DNA of 64,000 nucleotides from Paenibacillus andongensis (GTDB lineage Bacteria > Bacillota > Bacilli > Paenibacillales > NBRC-103111). Where the stretch lies: assembly GCF_025369935.1 (NCBI RefSeq), contig NZ_CP104467.1, positions 5,897,001 to 5,961,000 on the forward strand. The letters are read 5' to 3'. This document shows positions 45,008-54,606 of the stretch, piece after piece. The notes under the pieces were generated by a model. The model worked only from the letters and a program-made list of their open reading frames with translations, had not been told where the DNA came from and ran no database searches. Made by a program: the position numbers and the translations under genes. Position 1 is the first letter of the stretch. Each line of letters opens with the position of its first letter.

Positions 45008-45274
45008 TCAGACTTGCCATGGCCATGGAGGTTCAATCCACTGCCAAGGTTGCTTGGTATAACTATGACCGAAATGCATGAGGGGGCCGAATTCCAGCTC
45101 AAACTGCCCAGCAATTTGCATCCTCTTCTGTGCGAATTGATTGTATTGTTGAATGGCACCCAGATCATCAGGATGCGTATCTAAATACAATGTCAGCTCA
45201 ACTAAGACGAAATCTACAGCTTGCAGATCGTGAAGCTGTCTGTAATATGAGTCTGGTAACATGGGTTCACTCAT
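45008..45274 (-). CDS. cotJB: Spore coat protein CotJB
   Basis: 88 residues. DSYYRQLHDLQAVDFVLVEL and a Trp/Pro-rich end (KQPWQWIEPPWPWQV) are typical of CotJB. It overlaps cotJA by four bases and precedes cotJC by 15. Structural coat component; no enzyme motif. Confidence 0.92.
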   Translation of the reverse strand: MSEPMLPDSYYRQLHDLQAVDFVLVELTLYLDTHPDDLGAIQQYNQFAQKRMQIAGQFELEFGPLMHFGHSYTKQPWQWIEPPWPWQV

Positions 45275-45501
45275 GTCAATGGGCCTCCTTCTACCGCTTT
45301 AGACTCATAAGGCCCGTAAAGCGCCGGCCAGAGCGTTCCTTTTCTCAATGCTTCATAGGGACTAAACTGCGGCAAGCCAGGCGGTTGAAAGTGGATATAT
45401 AATTGTGGCGGTGTGTTATAAAGTTTCACTCGAATGGGTGGACAAGGATCAAAGGGACCGATAAATGGGAAATATTTTTTAAATTGTGAATGCGAATGCA
45501 T
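45271..45501 (-). CDS. cotJA: Spore coat protein CotJA
   Basis: 76 residues, Pro/Tyr-rich, with FPFIGPFDPCPPIRVK and QFSPYEALRKGTLWPALYGPY as in CotJA. GAGGAGGAG lies upstream of the ATG. First gene of the cotJ operon; a possible sigma-E promoter is 50-77 bases upstream. Confidence 0.92.
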   Translation of the reverse strand: MHSHSQFKKYFPFIGPFDPCPPIRVKLYNTPPQLYIHFQPPGLPQFSPYEALRKGTLWPALYGPYESKAVEGGPLT

Positions 45502-45550
45502 ATCTCTCCTCCTCTTCTGTCTTGGGAGTAAACAGACGTAGCAACATTGG

Positions 45551-45578
45551 CCTATATGCTCGTTATATGCGGCATGAC
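45551..45578 (-). promoter_or_regulatory. Possible sigma-E promoter of cotJ
   Basis: On the minus strand GTCATGC and CATATAGG lie 13 bases apart; both match the sigma-E boxes only in part. Placement before a known sigma-E-type operon supports it. Confidence 0.35.
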
Positions 45579-45656
45579 TTGGCCAAAATCACCTGTTTTC
45601 CAATATTTCCACATGGTATGGGAAATCAATCTTCCTAGGCGCTAAGCCGTATATTG

Positions 45657-45704
45657 AAAAAAGCCCCAGCCGCGTCGCCATTTGGCAACGAAGCAGGGGC
45701 TTTT
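45657..45704 (-). terminator. Terminator after the YjjG-type gene
   Basis: Stem aaaagcccc / ggggctttt with an inner part-paired region, followed by T residues on the minus strand. Confidence 0.85.
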
Positions 45705-45726
45705 ATTTATGAACCCCAGAGGAGTT

Positions 45727-46428
45727 CTAATTTAAAAAATGAATAAGTTCATGAAGCTGACTAACGATCGCGAGCGGTTTCTTATCGGAGGCTGGAGGCG
45801 TTGTACCATATTTATTGAGCCAAACTGCCTTCATGCCTATTTTCAGCGGACCGGCTACATCTGCTTCCCAAGAGTCACCAACGAATAAGGTGTCCTCTGG
45901 CAGCACATTGAAATAATCAAGGGCCAGTTGATAAATACGCGGATCAGGCTTGGCTATTCCAACGACATTAGAGATCCACACCTGCTCGGGAGGAAACAAT
46001 TCCTTCAGACCTAGACGCATTATTTTACCCTCTTGCATATCGTGAGGTCCATTCGTAATGATTCCTAGCTGATAACGGTCCTTGAGCTTCAGCAGCAGCT
46101 CCAGCACGTGAGGATCGGGCTCTAAGCTTTTTTCATATTGTTGGATGTATTGGAGGTTGAAAGCTTCTGCCTCATCTTCCGACATCGTATACTGATGATC
46201 AGCTAATGTTTCGATCAGTCTTCGGTTACGATATGCTTCAACGGTGCAAATGCGCTGCTCATATAAGTAGTATAGCTCGTCGCTTTTCTTTTGAAATGCA
46301 GTGAAGAACGCCTCGTTGTCATACTTCTTTGTCACCTCATGCTCCGCAAACATCTTTTTCATCACGATATTCCACGTACTTGAGAAGTCAAACAGCGTAT
46401 CATCCAAATCAAATAAAATTAACTTCAT
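45727..46428 (-). CDS. HAD-family nucleotidase, YjjG-like
   Basis: Phosphatase for (non-canonical) pyrimidine or purine nucleotides in the YjjG/YfnB group. 233 residues. Motif I FDLDDTLFDFS, motif II IITNGPHDMQ, motif III IAKPDPRIY and motif IV FVGDSWEADVAG. It is last in a run of minus-strand genes with the AI-2E permease 28 bases upstream. Substrate by family only. Confidence 0.87.
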   Translation of the reverse strand: MKLILFDLDDTLFDFSSTWNIVMKKMFAEHEVTKKYDNEAFFTAFQKKSDELYYLYEQRICTVEAYRNRRLIETLADHQYTMSEDEAEAFNLQYIQQYEKSLEPDPHVLELLLKLKDRYQLGIITNGPHDMQEGKIMRLGLKELFPPEQVWISNVVGIAKPDPRIYQLALDYFNVLPEDTLFVGDSWEADVAGPLKIGMKAVWLNKYGTTPPASDKKPLAIVSQLHELIHFLN

Positions 46429-46456
46429 ACCCTACCACCTGTTCCTATACTGCGGC

Positions 46457-47503
46457 TTAATCCAGCTTTATATTTAAGTTCAACAGGCCAGCTTTACGCA
46501 TAGCTTGATAAATAATAACAACCAACGGCCCTAGAAAGAGACCCGTTATTCCTAATAGCTCGAAACCAACGTACAAACTGATCAAAGCAGCGAGGGCATT
46601 AATGCCTACAGCATCACTGAGCACTTTAGGCTCTACAATACGGCGGAAAATCGTCAAAGCAAGGAATAGGACTAATAATCCAACGCCAATTCCCGTGTGA
46701 CCAATCAGCAGTTGATAGACGAGCCAAGGAATAAACACAAGCCCGGTGCCAATCACTGGAACGAACTCCATAACCATCACTAATAAGGAAATGGCTAGCG
46801 GATATTCAGCTTGTAAGACTAGTAAGCCTACAAACGTGACTAAGTAGGTCAATACAGCCATGATGAGCTGCGCTCGAATGAAGCCGAAGATAGCTTCTCG
46901 TAAGTAAGTCAGCACGTTTTCCATCTTACTTTTGGAATGCTCTTCAAACATGGACAGAAACGATAACCTAAGCTTAGGTAAACTAAACATAAACAAATAT
47001 AAAGCAATGACGTACATGAGCAGTAAGATAAATAAGTTTGGAATTTTTCCAGCCAAATTTAAAAAGAAGCCAGAAATGCCGCTTAAAACATTGGTTAAAG
47101 CCCCTGTTAGGGTTTCTGTACTGCTTTCCAACCAAGTTTGCACTTGTGCCGCCATATCTGGTGATAAGGAATCATAGAACAATTGTGTGCGGTTGACCGC
47201 TTGATCCATGTATTTGTTCACTTCATCCATATAATTTGGCGCTTTGCGGCCAAGGTCAATGAGCTCTGTGACGACATTTAACCCAATGAAATAAAATAAG
47301 GTCAGCGTCAGCAGTGTAAAGACGGTACAAATGATCGTAGCTGCAATTAATCGATTCACCCTGGCAGCACGCATGAGAAGCACGGTTAAAGGGTCCAAGA
47401 AAATAGCTGTCACGAGCGCGAGTAGAAATGGCAAACCTATGGTGAACAATCCGTACAATAGCAGCAATCCAAGCACCATGATTAAGATCGTCTTAGGCGA
47501 CAT
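46457..47503 (-). CDS. AI-2E family permease (second copy)
   Basis: 348 residues, about eight membrane segments with a soluble section at about 85-140. Family sections EFVPVIGTGLVFIPWLVYQL and VEPKVLSDAVGINALAAL parallel those in the ytvI gene at 15126. GGAGGAG precedes the ATG. Substrate unknown. It lies between TlyC-type and YjjG-type genes; the three are probably one transcript. Confidence 0.85.
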   Translation of the reverse strand: MSPKTILIMVLGLLLLYGLFTIGLPFLLALVTAIFLDPLTVLLMRAARVNRLIAATIICTVFTLLTLTLFYFIGLNVVTELIDLGRKAPNYMDEVNKYMDQAVNRTQLFYDSLSPDMAAQVQTWLESSTETLTGALTNVLSGISGFFLNLAGKIPNLFILLLMYVIALYLFMFSLPKLRLSFLSMFEEHSKSKMENVLTYLREAIFGFIRAQLIMAVLTYLVTFVGLLVLQAEYPLAISLLVMVMEFVPVIGTGLVFIPWLVYQLLIGHTGIGVGLLVLFLALTIFRRIVEPKVLSDAVGINALAALISLYVGFELLGITGLFLGPLVVIIYQAMRKAGLLNLNIKLD

Positions 47504-47517
47504 TAGTACTCCTCCGC

Positions 47518-48855
47518 TTATTCATCTACAGGTCTGACAGGGTTGATTTTCGTTATGTGAATGCGCACGATACGCAGGCGATCAACTTCGGACACTTCAA
47601 ACACGTGGTTGCCGAAAGCTACTCTTTTGCCTTTGACAGGTGCACCTTCAAGCTTCTTAAACAACCAACCACCGATGGAGTCCACATCATCGTCCTCGAT
47701 GTCCAAATCCAGCATATCATTCAAGTCTTCAATCAGGACACGGCCGTCTACGGATGTATACTTATCTTTCACCTCAACACCTGGCCGCTCATCGATATCG
47801 AACTCATCGTGCATCTCGCCAACGATCTCCTCCAGGATGTCCCCTAGTGCTAGAAGTCCTGCCGTACCACCGTATTCATCAATAACGATAGCAAGTTGAG
47901 AATGTTTTTTCTGCATTAATTTCAATACACGGCTGACTTCCATCGACTCTGGAACATTGAGAATGGGACGAATAAAGTTTTTTATTTCCTGCTCTTCATC
48001 CGGATCAGCTGTCAGTAAATCAGCAATGTGAACGAAACCGACGATGTTGTCCTTATCCTGATCAGCTACTGGATAACGTGTATGCTTCGTCTCATGAACC
48101 ATACGTAAATTATCAATGAAGCTTAGCTCAAGGTATAGACAATCCATATCTGTCCGCGGCAGCATAACCTCACGGGCAATACGTTCTGAGAATTCAAAAA
48201 TATTATCGAAAAGCACCATTTCATCTTGATCGATATGGCCGCTTTTGACACTCTCATCCATCAGGATTCGAATCTCTTCCTCCGTATGGGCTGCCTCATG
48301 CTCGCTTGCCGGCTCTACGCCAATCCATGATAGAAATTTATTTGCTGTACCATTCAGCACCCAGATAATCGGGCGAAACAGCCTGTAGAAGAAGAGCAGC
48401 GGCGCTGAGAGCCATAGCGAAGTTAATTCCGCTTTTTGAATCGCGAACGATTTCGGAGCCAGCTCACCGAGCACGATGTGCAGGAACGTAATAAATCCGA
48501 AAGAAACTATGAAAGACAATGTCGTCGTATATACCGAAGTCTCCACGCCAAACGTATGTAAGAGGGGTTCCATGATCAGCTCCGAGATGGCAGGCTCACC
48601 AACCCAGCCTAGTCCCAGAGAGGCAAGTGTAATCCCCAATTGTGTTGCTGATAAATAAGTATCTAACTGCGACGTTACCTTGATCGCATACTTGGCTTTG
48701 CCGCTGCCTTCATTGACTAACTGTTGGATGCGCGATTGTCGAACCTTCACAAGCGCAAATTCAGCAGCAACGAAGAAACCATTGAGAAGCACTAATATAA
48801 TGACTACTATCAGGTTAAGAACAATGGAACCGAAATCAAACGAAGTATGTGGCAA
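47518..48855 (-). CDS. CNNM/CorC-family protein with CBS pair (TlyC-type)
   Basis: Membrane protein related to Mg/Co efflux factors. 445 residues from a TTG at 48855, seven bases from AAGGAGA; the longer frame to 48912 would overlap the previous gene. Order: DUF21/CNNM membrane domain (four segments, about 10-190), CBS pair (about 210-335) and the CorC/HlyC C-terminal domain (about 350-435). MLPRTDMDCLYLE and VIDEYGGTAGLLALGDILEE are typical. Divalent-cation transport is inferred from the family. Confidence 0.9.
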   Translation of the reverse strand: MPHTSFDFGSIVLNLIVVIILVLLNGFFVAAEFALVKVRQSRIQQLVNEGSGKAKYAIKVTSQLDTYLSATQLGITLASLGLGWVGEPAISELIMEPLLHTFGVETSVYTTTLSFIVSFGFITFLHIVLGELAPKSFAIQKAELTSLWLSAPLLFFYRLFRPIIWVLNGTANKFLSWIGVEPASEHEAAHTEEEIRILMDESVKSGHIDQDEMVLFDNIFEFSERIAREVMLPRTDMDCLYLELSFIDNLRMVHETKHTRYPVADQDKDNIVGFVHIADLLTADPDEEQEIKNFIRPILNVPESMEVSRVLKLMQKKHSQLAIVIDEYGGTAGLLALGDILEEIVGEMHDEFDIDERPGVEVKDKYTSVDGRVLIEDLNDMLDLDIEDDDVDSIGGWLFKKLEGAPVKGKRVAFGNHVFEVSEVDRLRIVRIHITKINPVRPVDE

Positions 48856-48880
48856 GCGTATATCTCCTTCAGTAAAATAA

Positions 48881-50008
48881 TTAGATGATAGCTTTGCGGC
48901 TTTTAAAATCAATAGTACGGTAATACGAGTCCGCTACCAACAGGTTAGGGCCACAACAAGAGGCGCTGCTGCAGAAGCAGTTTACACGCTGATTCAGCGG
49001 ATTATTCTCCCAACGGGCAAAAATGGTATCTAACCGGTCATCATGAATATTACCAAGAGGCGGTTCATTTGCAAAATCCGTAACGAACACCTCGCCTGTA
49101 AAAGTACTCACATTTAAGCGATTGCGTCCATCCGGATCATTACGTACGGTTACATTCGGCTCATCGCGAAGCCTTTTAACCAGTATTCTGTCCTCTTGAT
49201 GATCATTGCAAGCAAAGAATGGCAATGTGCCAAACAGCATCCACATGTCACGATTTCGGCTGTCTAACAACCGATGAATGCTCGTTCTTAATTCGTCCAG
49301 AGATACCATTGGAAGATGTGAAGCAAAGGAACTGGCATACATCGGGTGAACCTCATGGCGCTTGCAGCCCATTTCCTCAATCAGCTTATGAATCTGAGGT
49401 AATTTCTCATGTGTGCGTGTATTAATCATCGATTCCGCTGAGACATAAAGTCCACCTTTGCTAAGCGCAATCGTATTCTCAACCATGCGTTCATACATGC
49501 GCGCCGCGGTATCATAACTAACCGGATGCCCGCTATTCACAAAGCCGACTTGATGAAAATCGTCCGCATTCAAGTAATTGAAAGAAATATGCATGACATC
49601 CAGATAAGGAGCGAGAAGTTCATACCGGGCTAAATCAAGCGTTAAATTGGAATTGATTTGTGTACGAATACCGCGCTCTCGTGCATATTTAAGGATTGGC
49701 AGCATATAGTCTTTGACGATCTTGATGTGGTACGACGGCTCTCCGCCGGTCAAGCTGATCGTTTCTAAATGCTCCACCTGATCCAGCTGCTTCAAAATGA
49801 TCGGCAAGGGGATGCGAGGACCTTCCGTCATAGTTAACGAATCCCCTACCGCGCAATGCTCACATCGCATATTGCATAAATTCGTTATTGTAAGCTCTAC
49901 ACTTGTTAGTACGTGTTTCCCGTATTTGCGAAAAGACCGAATAGGGTCCCATGGATCGTATGCGGGGGTTAGCTCCGGTAAGATGGAGCTTGTTCCATTC
50001 TTATTCAT
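48881..50008 (-). CDS. Radical SAM protein, YfkAB-type
   Basis: Radical SAM enzyme of unknown reaction. 375 residues. The 4Fe-4S/SAM motif is CNMRCEHC (about residue 46-53), and the C-terminal motif CFCSSASC is the CxCxxxxC that defines the YfkAB group (a second cluster site). LTGGEPSYH is the SAM-binding glycine region. AGGTG lies eight bases before the ATG. It precedes the TlyC-type gene by 25 bases. Confidence 0.9.
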   Translation of the reverse strand: MNKNGTSSILPELTPAYDPWDPIRSFRKYGKHVLTSVELTITNLCNMRCEHCAVGDSLTMTEGPRIPLPIILKQLDQVEHLETISLTGGEPSYHIKIVKDYMLPILKYARERGIRTQINSNLTLDLARYELLAPYLDVMHISFNYLNADDFHQVGFVNSGHPVSYDTAARMYERMVENTIALSKGGLYVSAESMINTRTHEKLPQIHKLIEEMGCKRHEVHPMYASSFASHLPMVSLDELRTSIHRLLDSRNRDMWMLFGTLPFFACNDHQEDRILVKRLRDEPNVTVRNDPDGRNRLNVSTFTGEVFVTDFANEPPLGNIHDDRLDTIFARWENNPLNQRVNCFCSSASCCGPNLLVADSYYRTIDFKSRKAII

Positions 50009-50137
50009 GCTGTTTACACCTGACCTATCATTTCCTATTCACTAACTAATTGTTCCTATCATGCCTATACCTATGCCCTTTATTGTAACTTATGATTCGC
50101 AAAAAAGGAAACGGCGGGCAAGATCATGTGAAGCCCG

Positions 50138-52360
50138 CTATTCCTTCTCTGCTTTCAAATGCGAACTCATTCGCAACCACTTAGGCGCCCACCAGTTCGC
50201 ATCCCCAAGCAGTTTCATAAGCGCAGGAACGAGCATCACTCGAACAATGGTTGCATCGATCAGAACCGCGAGACCTAGACCGAGCCCTAGCGCCTTCATG
50301 ATTTCGATATCTGTAAAAATAAATGATCCTACAACTACAACTAAAATGAAAGCTGCGCTTGTAATTAAGCTTCCCGTTTTCTTAAGCCCTTCAGCCGTAC
50401 TTTTATCATTGTCACCGCTTGCCTCATACTCCTCCATAATACGAGAAATCAGGAATACTTCATAATCCATGGATATGCCAAACACTACACAAAAAATGAT
50501 AACTGGCAGCGTAGCACTGACATAACCAATGGACGTTATGTGCAGCAAATCAGCCATGTAGCCATGCTGGAATACTAACACAACAACACCGAGACTCGCG
50601 CCAAGACTAAGCATGTTCATTAATACAGCTTTGAGCGGAAGCACAACGGACCTAAAGGCAAGCAATAGAACAATATAGGTAATCCCCATCACGAAAGTTA
50701 ATACTCCAGGAATTTCATTCTGAATTCGATCTATAATATCCAGCCTATAGGCCGGCCCGCCCGTGACTGCAATATCAAGTCCGTCCTTACTTAAGCTGCG
50801 AAGTTCTCGGACAAGGCCATCCGTCGCAGGATCATCGGTATCTTTCTCAGGCACTACAACCATCAGAGCCGTGTGTCCTTTTGCCAATTTATTGCCTTCT
50901 ATTTGAGCTTTGACATTTGAATCCTTTAGCATAGCTGCTAACTTGGCATCCGAATGTTGACCCAGTGAATGGATAAAACTCTGTACTTCTTTTACACCGG
51001 ATACCCCTTTAACCTGTTCACTATAAGCCCGAACTTGACGAATCGAAGCCTCTTCCCACACTTCTCCTTCTGTATGAATAACAATTTGGATAGGCCCCGT
51101 CATGCGCGGATCATAGGCCGCCTTCAATAATTCAGAACCATATCGGGATTCGTAGCTGGGAGGCAGCACCTCAGCATTCGGTACATTTAACTTTATATGA
51201 CCCATCGGGCTCATGGTGTAGATTAGGGCACCCCCGACAATGACGACCAGCAGTACGGGCCGTTTCATTACTGCATAAGCGATCCGTTCCCAAAAGCGGG
51301 ACGTTTCTTGCTTGCGAAAGCGTCTAGGAACGACCTGCAGGGAGTTAATCCGTTCACCAAGTATACCGAGAAGCGACAGCAGCATGGTATTCGCGACTAT
51401 AACGGAGATCGATACGACAATGACGCCGCCTAAACACAAAGAGCGGAAAAAGGTTAGATCTACAAATAACATGCCAAGCAGCCCAATCAATACCGCTATA
51501 CCGGAAAAAAAGATCGATTTCCCAGCCGTCTGACACGTCATGGCCACAGCTTCAGCCACATTCTTCTCAACCTTGAGTTCCTCTCGAAAGCGACTGACGA
51601 GAAACAAAGCGTAATCAATCCCTACGGCAAGACCGAGCATCGTCACCATATTCGGAAGGAAGTTCGATAAGGATTGGTGCTGGGCGATAAAATAGGTTAT
51701 CCCCAACGTAAGGGTAACGCTCATAAGCCCTACTATCATAGGTAATAGCGCCGCGACAAGGGTGCCAAACACGATTAATAAGACAATCAGCGCAATCGGT
51801 AAACCAATCGCTTCTGATTTGGCAATATCATGCTTGCTCGCTTCCTGCATATCATGCAAAATAGCAGGTCCACCCGTCACATATACGTTCATGCCTGTTG
51901 GCGGATGCACGCGTTCCTTAAGCTCTGGATATTTCTCCAGAGCAGGGTCAGTATCTAGATTTAGAGACACATTTACGGCCAGTACATCCCGATGCCCTTC
52001 GTTACGAGGTGTTGCGACGAATTTCACACTTTCAACATAGGAGAGTTTCTTTAATTCGCTAAGCGAATCCATAATGGCTTGTTGATGGACTTTGTCCGTC
52101 ATATCGAGCCCTTCCCCTGTATAAACCAGGTTAATCATCGTAAGTGGAATACCAAGCTCATCCCGCATTTGAATGAGTCCGCGATCGGACTCACTGCCTT
52201 TAGGGGTAAAGCCGTTGTCTTTGAGCATTCCCGGCGTTTTCTGAGCAAAAACAGCAAAGCTGAGAAGCAGAAGCACGCCAATAACTAGCACGAGCCATCG
52301 GAAACGATGCATCGCATATCCCCATCTCCAGAACTTCCCTTTCACAGCTGATTCTCTCAC
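50138..52360 (-). CDS. MMPL/RND-family exporter
   Basis: Large membrane transporter, proton-driven, of the MmpL/YdfJ group; cargo is typically lipid or drug. About 740 residues with twelve membrane segments in two MMPL halves, each led by a big outside loop. AVGIDYALFLVSRFREE and FGISMDYEVFLISRIMEE are the paired TM4 and TM10 motifs with the proton-relay Asp-Tyr. The start is uncertain: the GTG at 52360 has AGGGGG six bases upstream, while the ATG at 52366 touches it. The T-run of the upstream terminator ends just before. Single gene. Confidence 0.88.
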   Translation of the reverse strand: MRESAVKGKFWRWGYAMHRFRWLVLVIGVLLLLSFAVFAQKTPGMLKDNGFTPKGSESDRGLIQMRDELGIPLTMINLVYTGEGLDMTDKVHQQAIMDSLSELKKLSYVESVKFVATPRNEGHRDVLAVNVSLNLDTDPALEKYPELKERVHPPTGMNVYVTGGPAILHDMQEASKHDIAKSEAIGLPIALIVLLIVFGTLVAALLPMIVGLMSVTLTLGITYFIAQHQSLSNFLPNMVTMLGLAVGIDYALFLVSRFREELKVEKNVAEAVAMTCQTAGKSIFFSGIAVLIGLLGMLFVDLTFFRSLCLGGVIVVSISVIVANTMLLSLLGILGERINSLQVVPRRFRKQETSRFWERIAYAVMKRPVLLVVIVGGALIYTMSPMGHIKLNVPNAEVLPPSYESRYGSELLKAAYDPRMTGPIQIVIHTEGEVWEEASIRQVRAYSEQVKGVSGVKEVQSFIHSLGQHSDAKLAAMLKDSNVKAQIEGNKLAKGHTALMVVVPEKDTDDPATDGLVRELRSLSKDGLDIAVTGGPAYRLDIIDRIQNEIPGVLTFVMGITYIVLLLAFRSVVLPLKAVLMNMLSLGASLGVVVLVFQHGYMADLLHITSIGYVSATLPVIIFCVVFGISMDYEVFLISRIMEEYEASGDNDKSTAEGLKKTGSLITSAAFILVVVVGSFIFTDIEIMKALGLGLGLAVLIDATIVRVMLVPALMKLLGDANWWAPKWLRMSSHLKAEKE

Positions 52361-52377
52361 AGGCATCCCCCTAATTT

Positions 52378-52408
52378 GCAAAAAGAACCTGGATTCCCAG
52401 GTTCTTCG
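52378..52408 (-). terminator. Terminator after the first HD-GYP gene
   Basis: Perfect ten-base stem aagaacctgg / ccaggttctt, followed by TTTTT on the minus strand. Confidence 0.9.
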
Positions 52409-52430
52409 TGCTTGTTATCTATATGTTATC

Positions 52431-53564
52431 TTAAAATATGGTCGGCATACTTTCATCAGGTTCGAATTCCCCTACTTTAATTTCCCCAATTTCTGAAATT
52501 AATGTAGAAAGCTTCGTTGACAGGTCAATTTCGTACGGTTCTTTCAGCTCTTGACCGGATTCATCCTGTAGAACGCGAACGATCGGCCTATGAGGAACGG
52601 TTACGTTTAACTTGGATACGATGCCAAACTCCCCCGTATTCAATCGAACGGTTATGCCTAATGGATAAATGGCGATTTTATCACGGAATAAGGCAATCTG
52701 ACTTTGATCATACATCGTGCCAGAACCCCCGAACAGTTGCTCCATAGCTTCATGCGGCAGTAAAGGTCTTCTATATACTCGTGTTGTCGTCATCGCATCA
52801 TAAGAATCGACTAAGCCAACCCATTTGGCAAATTCATTGATGTCTGTTCCTTGAATCCCACGCGGATACCCGCTTCCGTTAATTCGCTCATGATGCTGAA
52901 GAGCACAGTGTGCTGACAATAGAGGAATGTTCGGTTCGTCTTTCAAAATGTTAAAACCGTATGTCGTATGATTCTTCATCTCGGTAAACTCTTGCTCAGT
53001 CAATTGCGAAGGCTTACGAAGAATACCAAGTGGTACTTTCGTCTTCCCAATATCGTGAAGTAAAGCGCCTAATCCAAGTGTTTCGAGGTTCTCGCGACTA
53101 TATCCAAAGCTAATTCCCAGCATGATGGCATAAATACTTACATTCACAGAATGCTGAAATAAGTAATTATCCTTAACGTTCATATTATTGAGCATAACCA
53201 TAGCCCCTTGATGAGCGCTTAGATCGTCAATAATCATTTTCATCACATCACGGAAATTACGTCCGATATCATAATAATTAACGGCTCCGCGTTTGTTCGA
53301 ATCTTCCATTACCTTCTTAAAGGTGTTACGGATTTCGAGAACAGCCTTTGTTCTCGTTTCATCTTGAATAACATCCTCTTGAATGATGTCATTGGTCCGA
53401 GAATCTTGAATATATATGTAGTCGATTCCGTATGTAAAAAGTCGATCAATGAGTCTCTGAGAAAGCTCAACATTAACGGCCAGCAGGACCATACCATCGT
53501 CGTTGTAAATATTCTTGGCCAACCTCATTCCAGGATGACACATGTTGATCGGCATTAACAGCAT
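52431..53564 (-). CDS. HD-GYP domain protein (c-di-GMP phosphodiesterase type)
   Basis: Cytoplasmic, 377 residues. The HD-GYP domain shows LLHDIGKTKVP (HD pair), HHERINGSGYP (HE...GYP) and DSYDAMTT. An N-terminal section of about 120 residues may be a sensor; no membrane segment. GGGGG lies seven bases before the ATG. A similar protein is at 58570. Activity on cyclic dinucleotides is inferred from intact motifs; no GGDEF gene is in the window. Confidence 0.88.
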   Translation of the reverse strand: MLLMPINMCHPGMRLAKNIYNDDGMVLLAVNVELSQRLIDRLFTYGIDYIYIQDSRTNDIIQEDVIQDETRTKAVLEIRNTFKKVMEDSNKRGAVNYYDIGRNFRDVMKMIIDDLSAHQGAMVMLNNMNVKDNYLFQHSVNVSIYAIMLGISFGYSRENLETLGLGALLHDIGKTKVPLGILRKPSQLTEQEFTEMKNHTTYGFNILKDEPNIPLLSAHCALQHHERINGSGYPRGIQGTDINEFAKWVGLVDSYDAMTTTRVYRRPLLPHEAMEQLFGGSGTMYDQSQIALFRDKIAIYPLGITVRLNTGEFGIVSKLNVTVPHRPIVRVLQDESGQELKEPYEIDLSTKLSTLISEIGEIKVGEFEPDESMPTIF

Positions 53565-53633
53565 TTCAGGACCCCCGAATAGGTGAGCGTTACTTTCTAT
53601 CTAAATGTAATAGATTTCACAAAAAAGTTCAAT

Positions 53634-53661
53634 AAAAAAAACCGCATCATTCGACGCGGTT
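53634..53661 (-). terminator. Terminator after uppP
   Basis: Six-base stem aaccgc / gcggtt with ten-base loop and a run of eight T on the minus strand. Confidence 0.8.
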
Positions 53662-53681
53662 CGATAAATGAAAGTTGATGA

Positions 53682-54494
53682 TTACTTTAAGAACATATAA
53701 AGAGCGAAGATAATGGCTACTGCAAATCGATAGTAAGCAAAAATGGTTAATCTCATATTTTGAACAAACTTGATGAAAGTAACAACTGCCAGTAGTGCAA
53801 CAATAAATGCAACGACGAATCCTACAACAAAGAAAGTTAAGTCATTCGAAGAGAGTGCATGGTAGTTTTTGAGAAAATAAACACCAGATGCTCCAAACAT
53901 AATTGGAATCGCCATGATGAACGTGAAGTCTGCAGAAGCAGCGCGGCTTACGCCGGACAGCATGCCACCCGCAATCGTCGATCCAGACCGGGAGAATCCT
54001 GGCCAAATGGATACCAATTGCCACAAACCGATGAAGAACGCTTGACGATAAGTCAAATCATCTAAAACTACAGCATTCGGCTGTTCCTTTTTCTTCTCTG
54101 CAATAATCAACAGGATACCGCCTAGAACAAGCCCAATTAACACGGTTGTTGAGTTAAAAAGCTTCTCATCGACAAAATCATTAAACAAGACTCCGATGAC
54201 ACCAGCAGGTATGATACCGATAAGAATGTGCAGCAAGTTGAGCTTCTTCCCCGTCTTACTCTCGCTTTTTCTTTTCACTAGCCCGAATAAAGATAAAATT
54301 CGTTTCCAATAAATCAGGACGACAGCCATAATGGCGCCAAGCTGGATGACAAAATCAAAGGTTTTCATTACTTCATCATTTTGGGTGTTTAATAGGCTTT
54401 GTGCTAGAATCATATGCCCCGTAGAAGAAACCGGTAAAAACTCGGTCAACCCCTCTACAATCCCGATAATGATCGCTTCAAAAATAGTATGCAT
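53682..54494 (-). CDS. uppP: Undecaprenyl-diphosphatase
   Basis: Recycles undecaprenyl diphosphate for peptidoglycan and gives bacitracin tolerance (BacA). 270 residues, about eight membrane segments. Both signature repeats are present: GIVEGLTEFLPVSSTGHMIL (Glu and Ser-Ser) and PGFSRSGSTIAGG (Arg/Ser). The conserved Glu-rich first loop and PGxSRSG motif form the active site at the outer face. Single gene with its own terminator. Confidence 0.96.
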   Translation of the reverse strand: MHTIFEAIIIGIVEGLTEFLPVSSTGHMILAQSLLNTQNDEVMKTFDFVIQLGAIMAVVLIYWKRILSLFGLVKRKSESKTGKKLNLLHILIGIIPAGVIGVLFNDFVDEKLFNSTTVLIGLVLGGILLIIAEKKKEQPNAVVLDDLTYRQAFFIGLWQLVSIWPGFSRSGSTIAGGMLSGVSRAASADFTFIMAIPIMFGASGVYFLKNYHALSSNDLTFFVVGFVVAFIVALLAVVTFIKFVQNMRLTIFAYYRFAVAIIFALYMFLK

Positions 54495-54606
54495 GTGTTC
54501 CCCCTATGAATTGAGAGTTTATAGTTGTACTCCTGTCCAATTATCTATTCTACCTGTAACTTGGTAGATCTGACAACTTATTCGACAAAGGTTGTGGTTG
54601 TTCGAC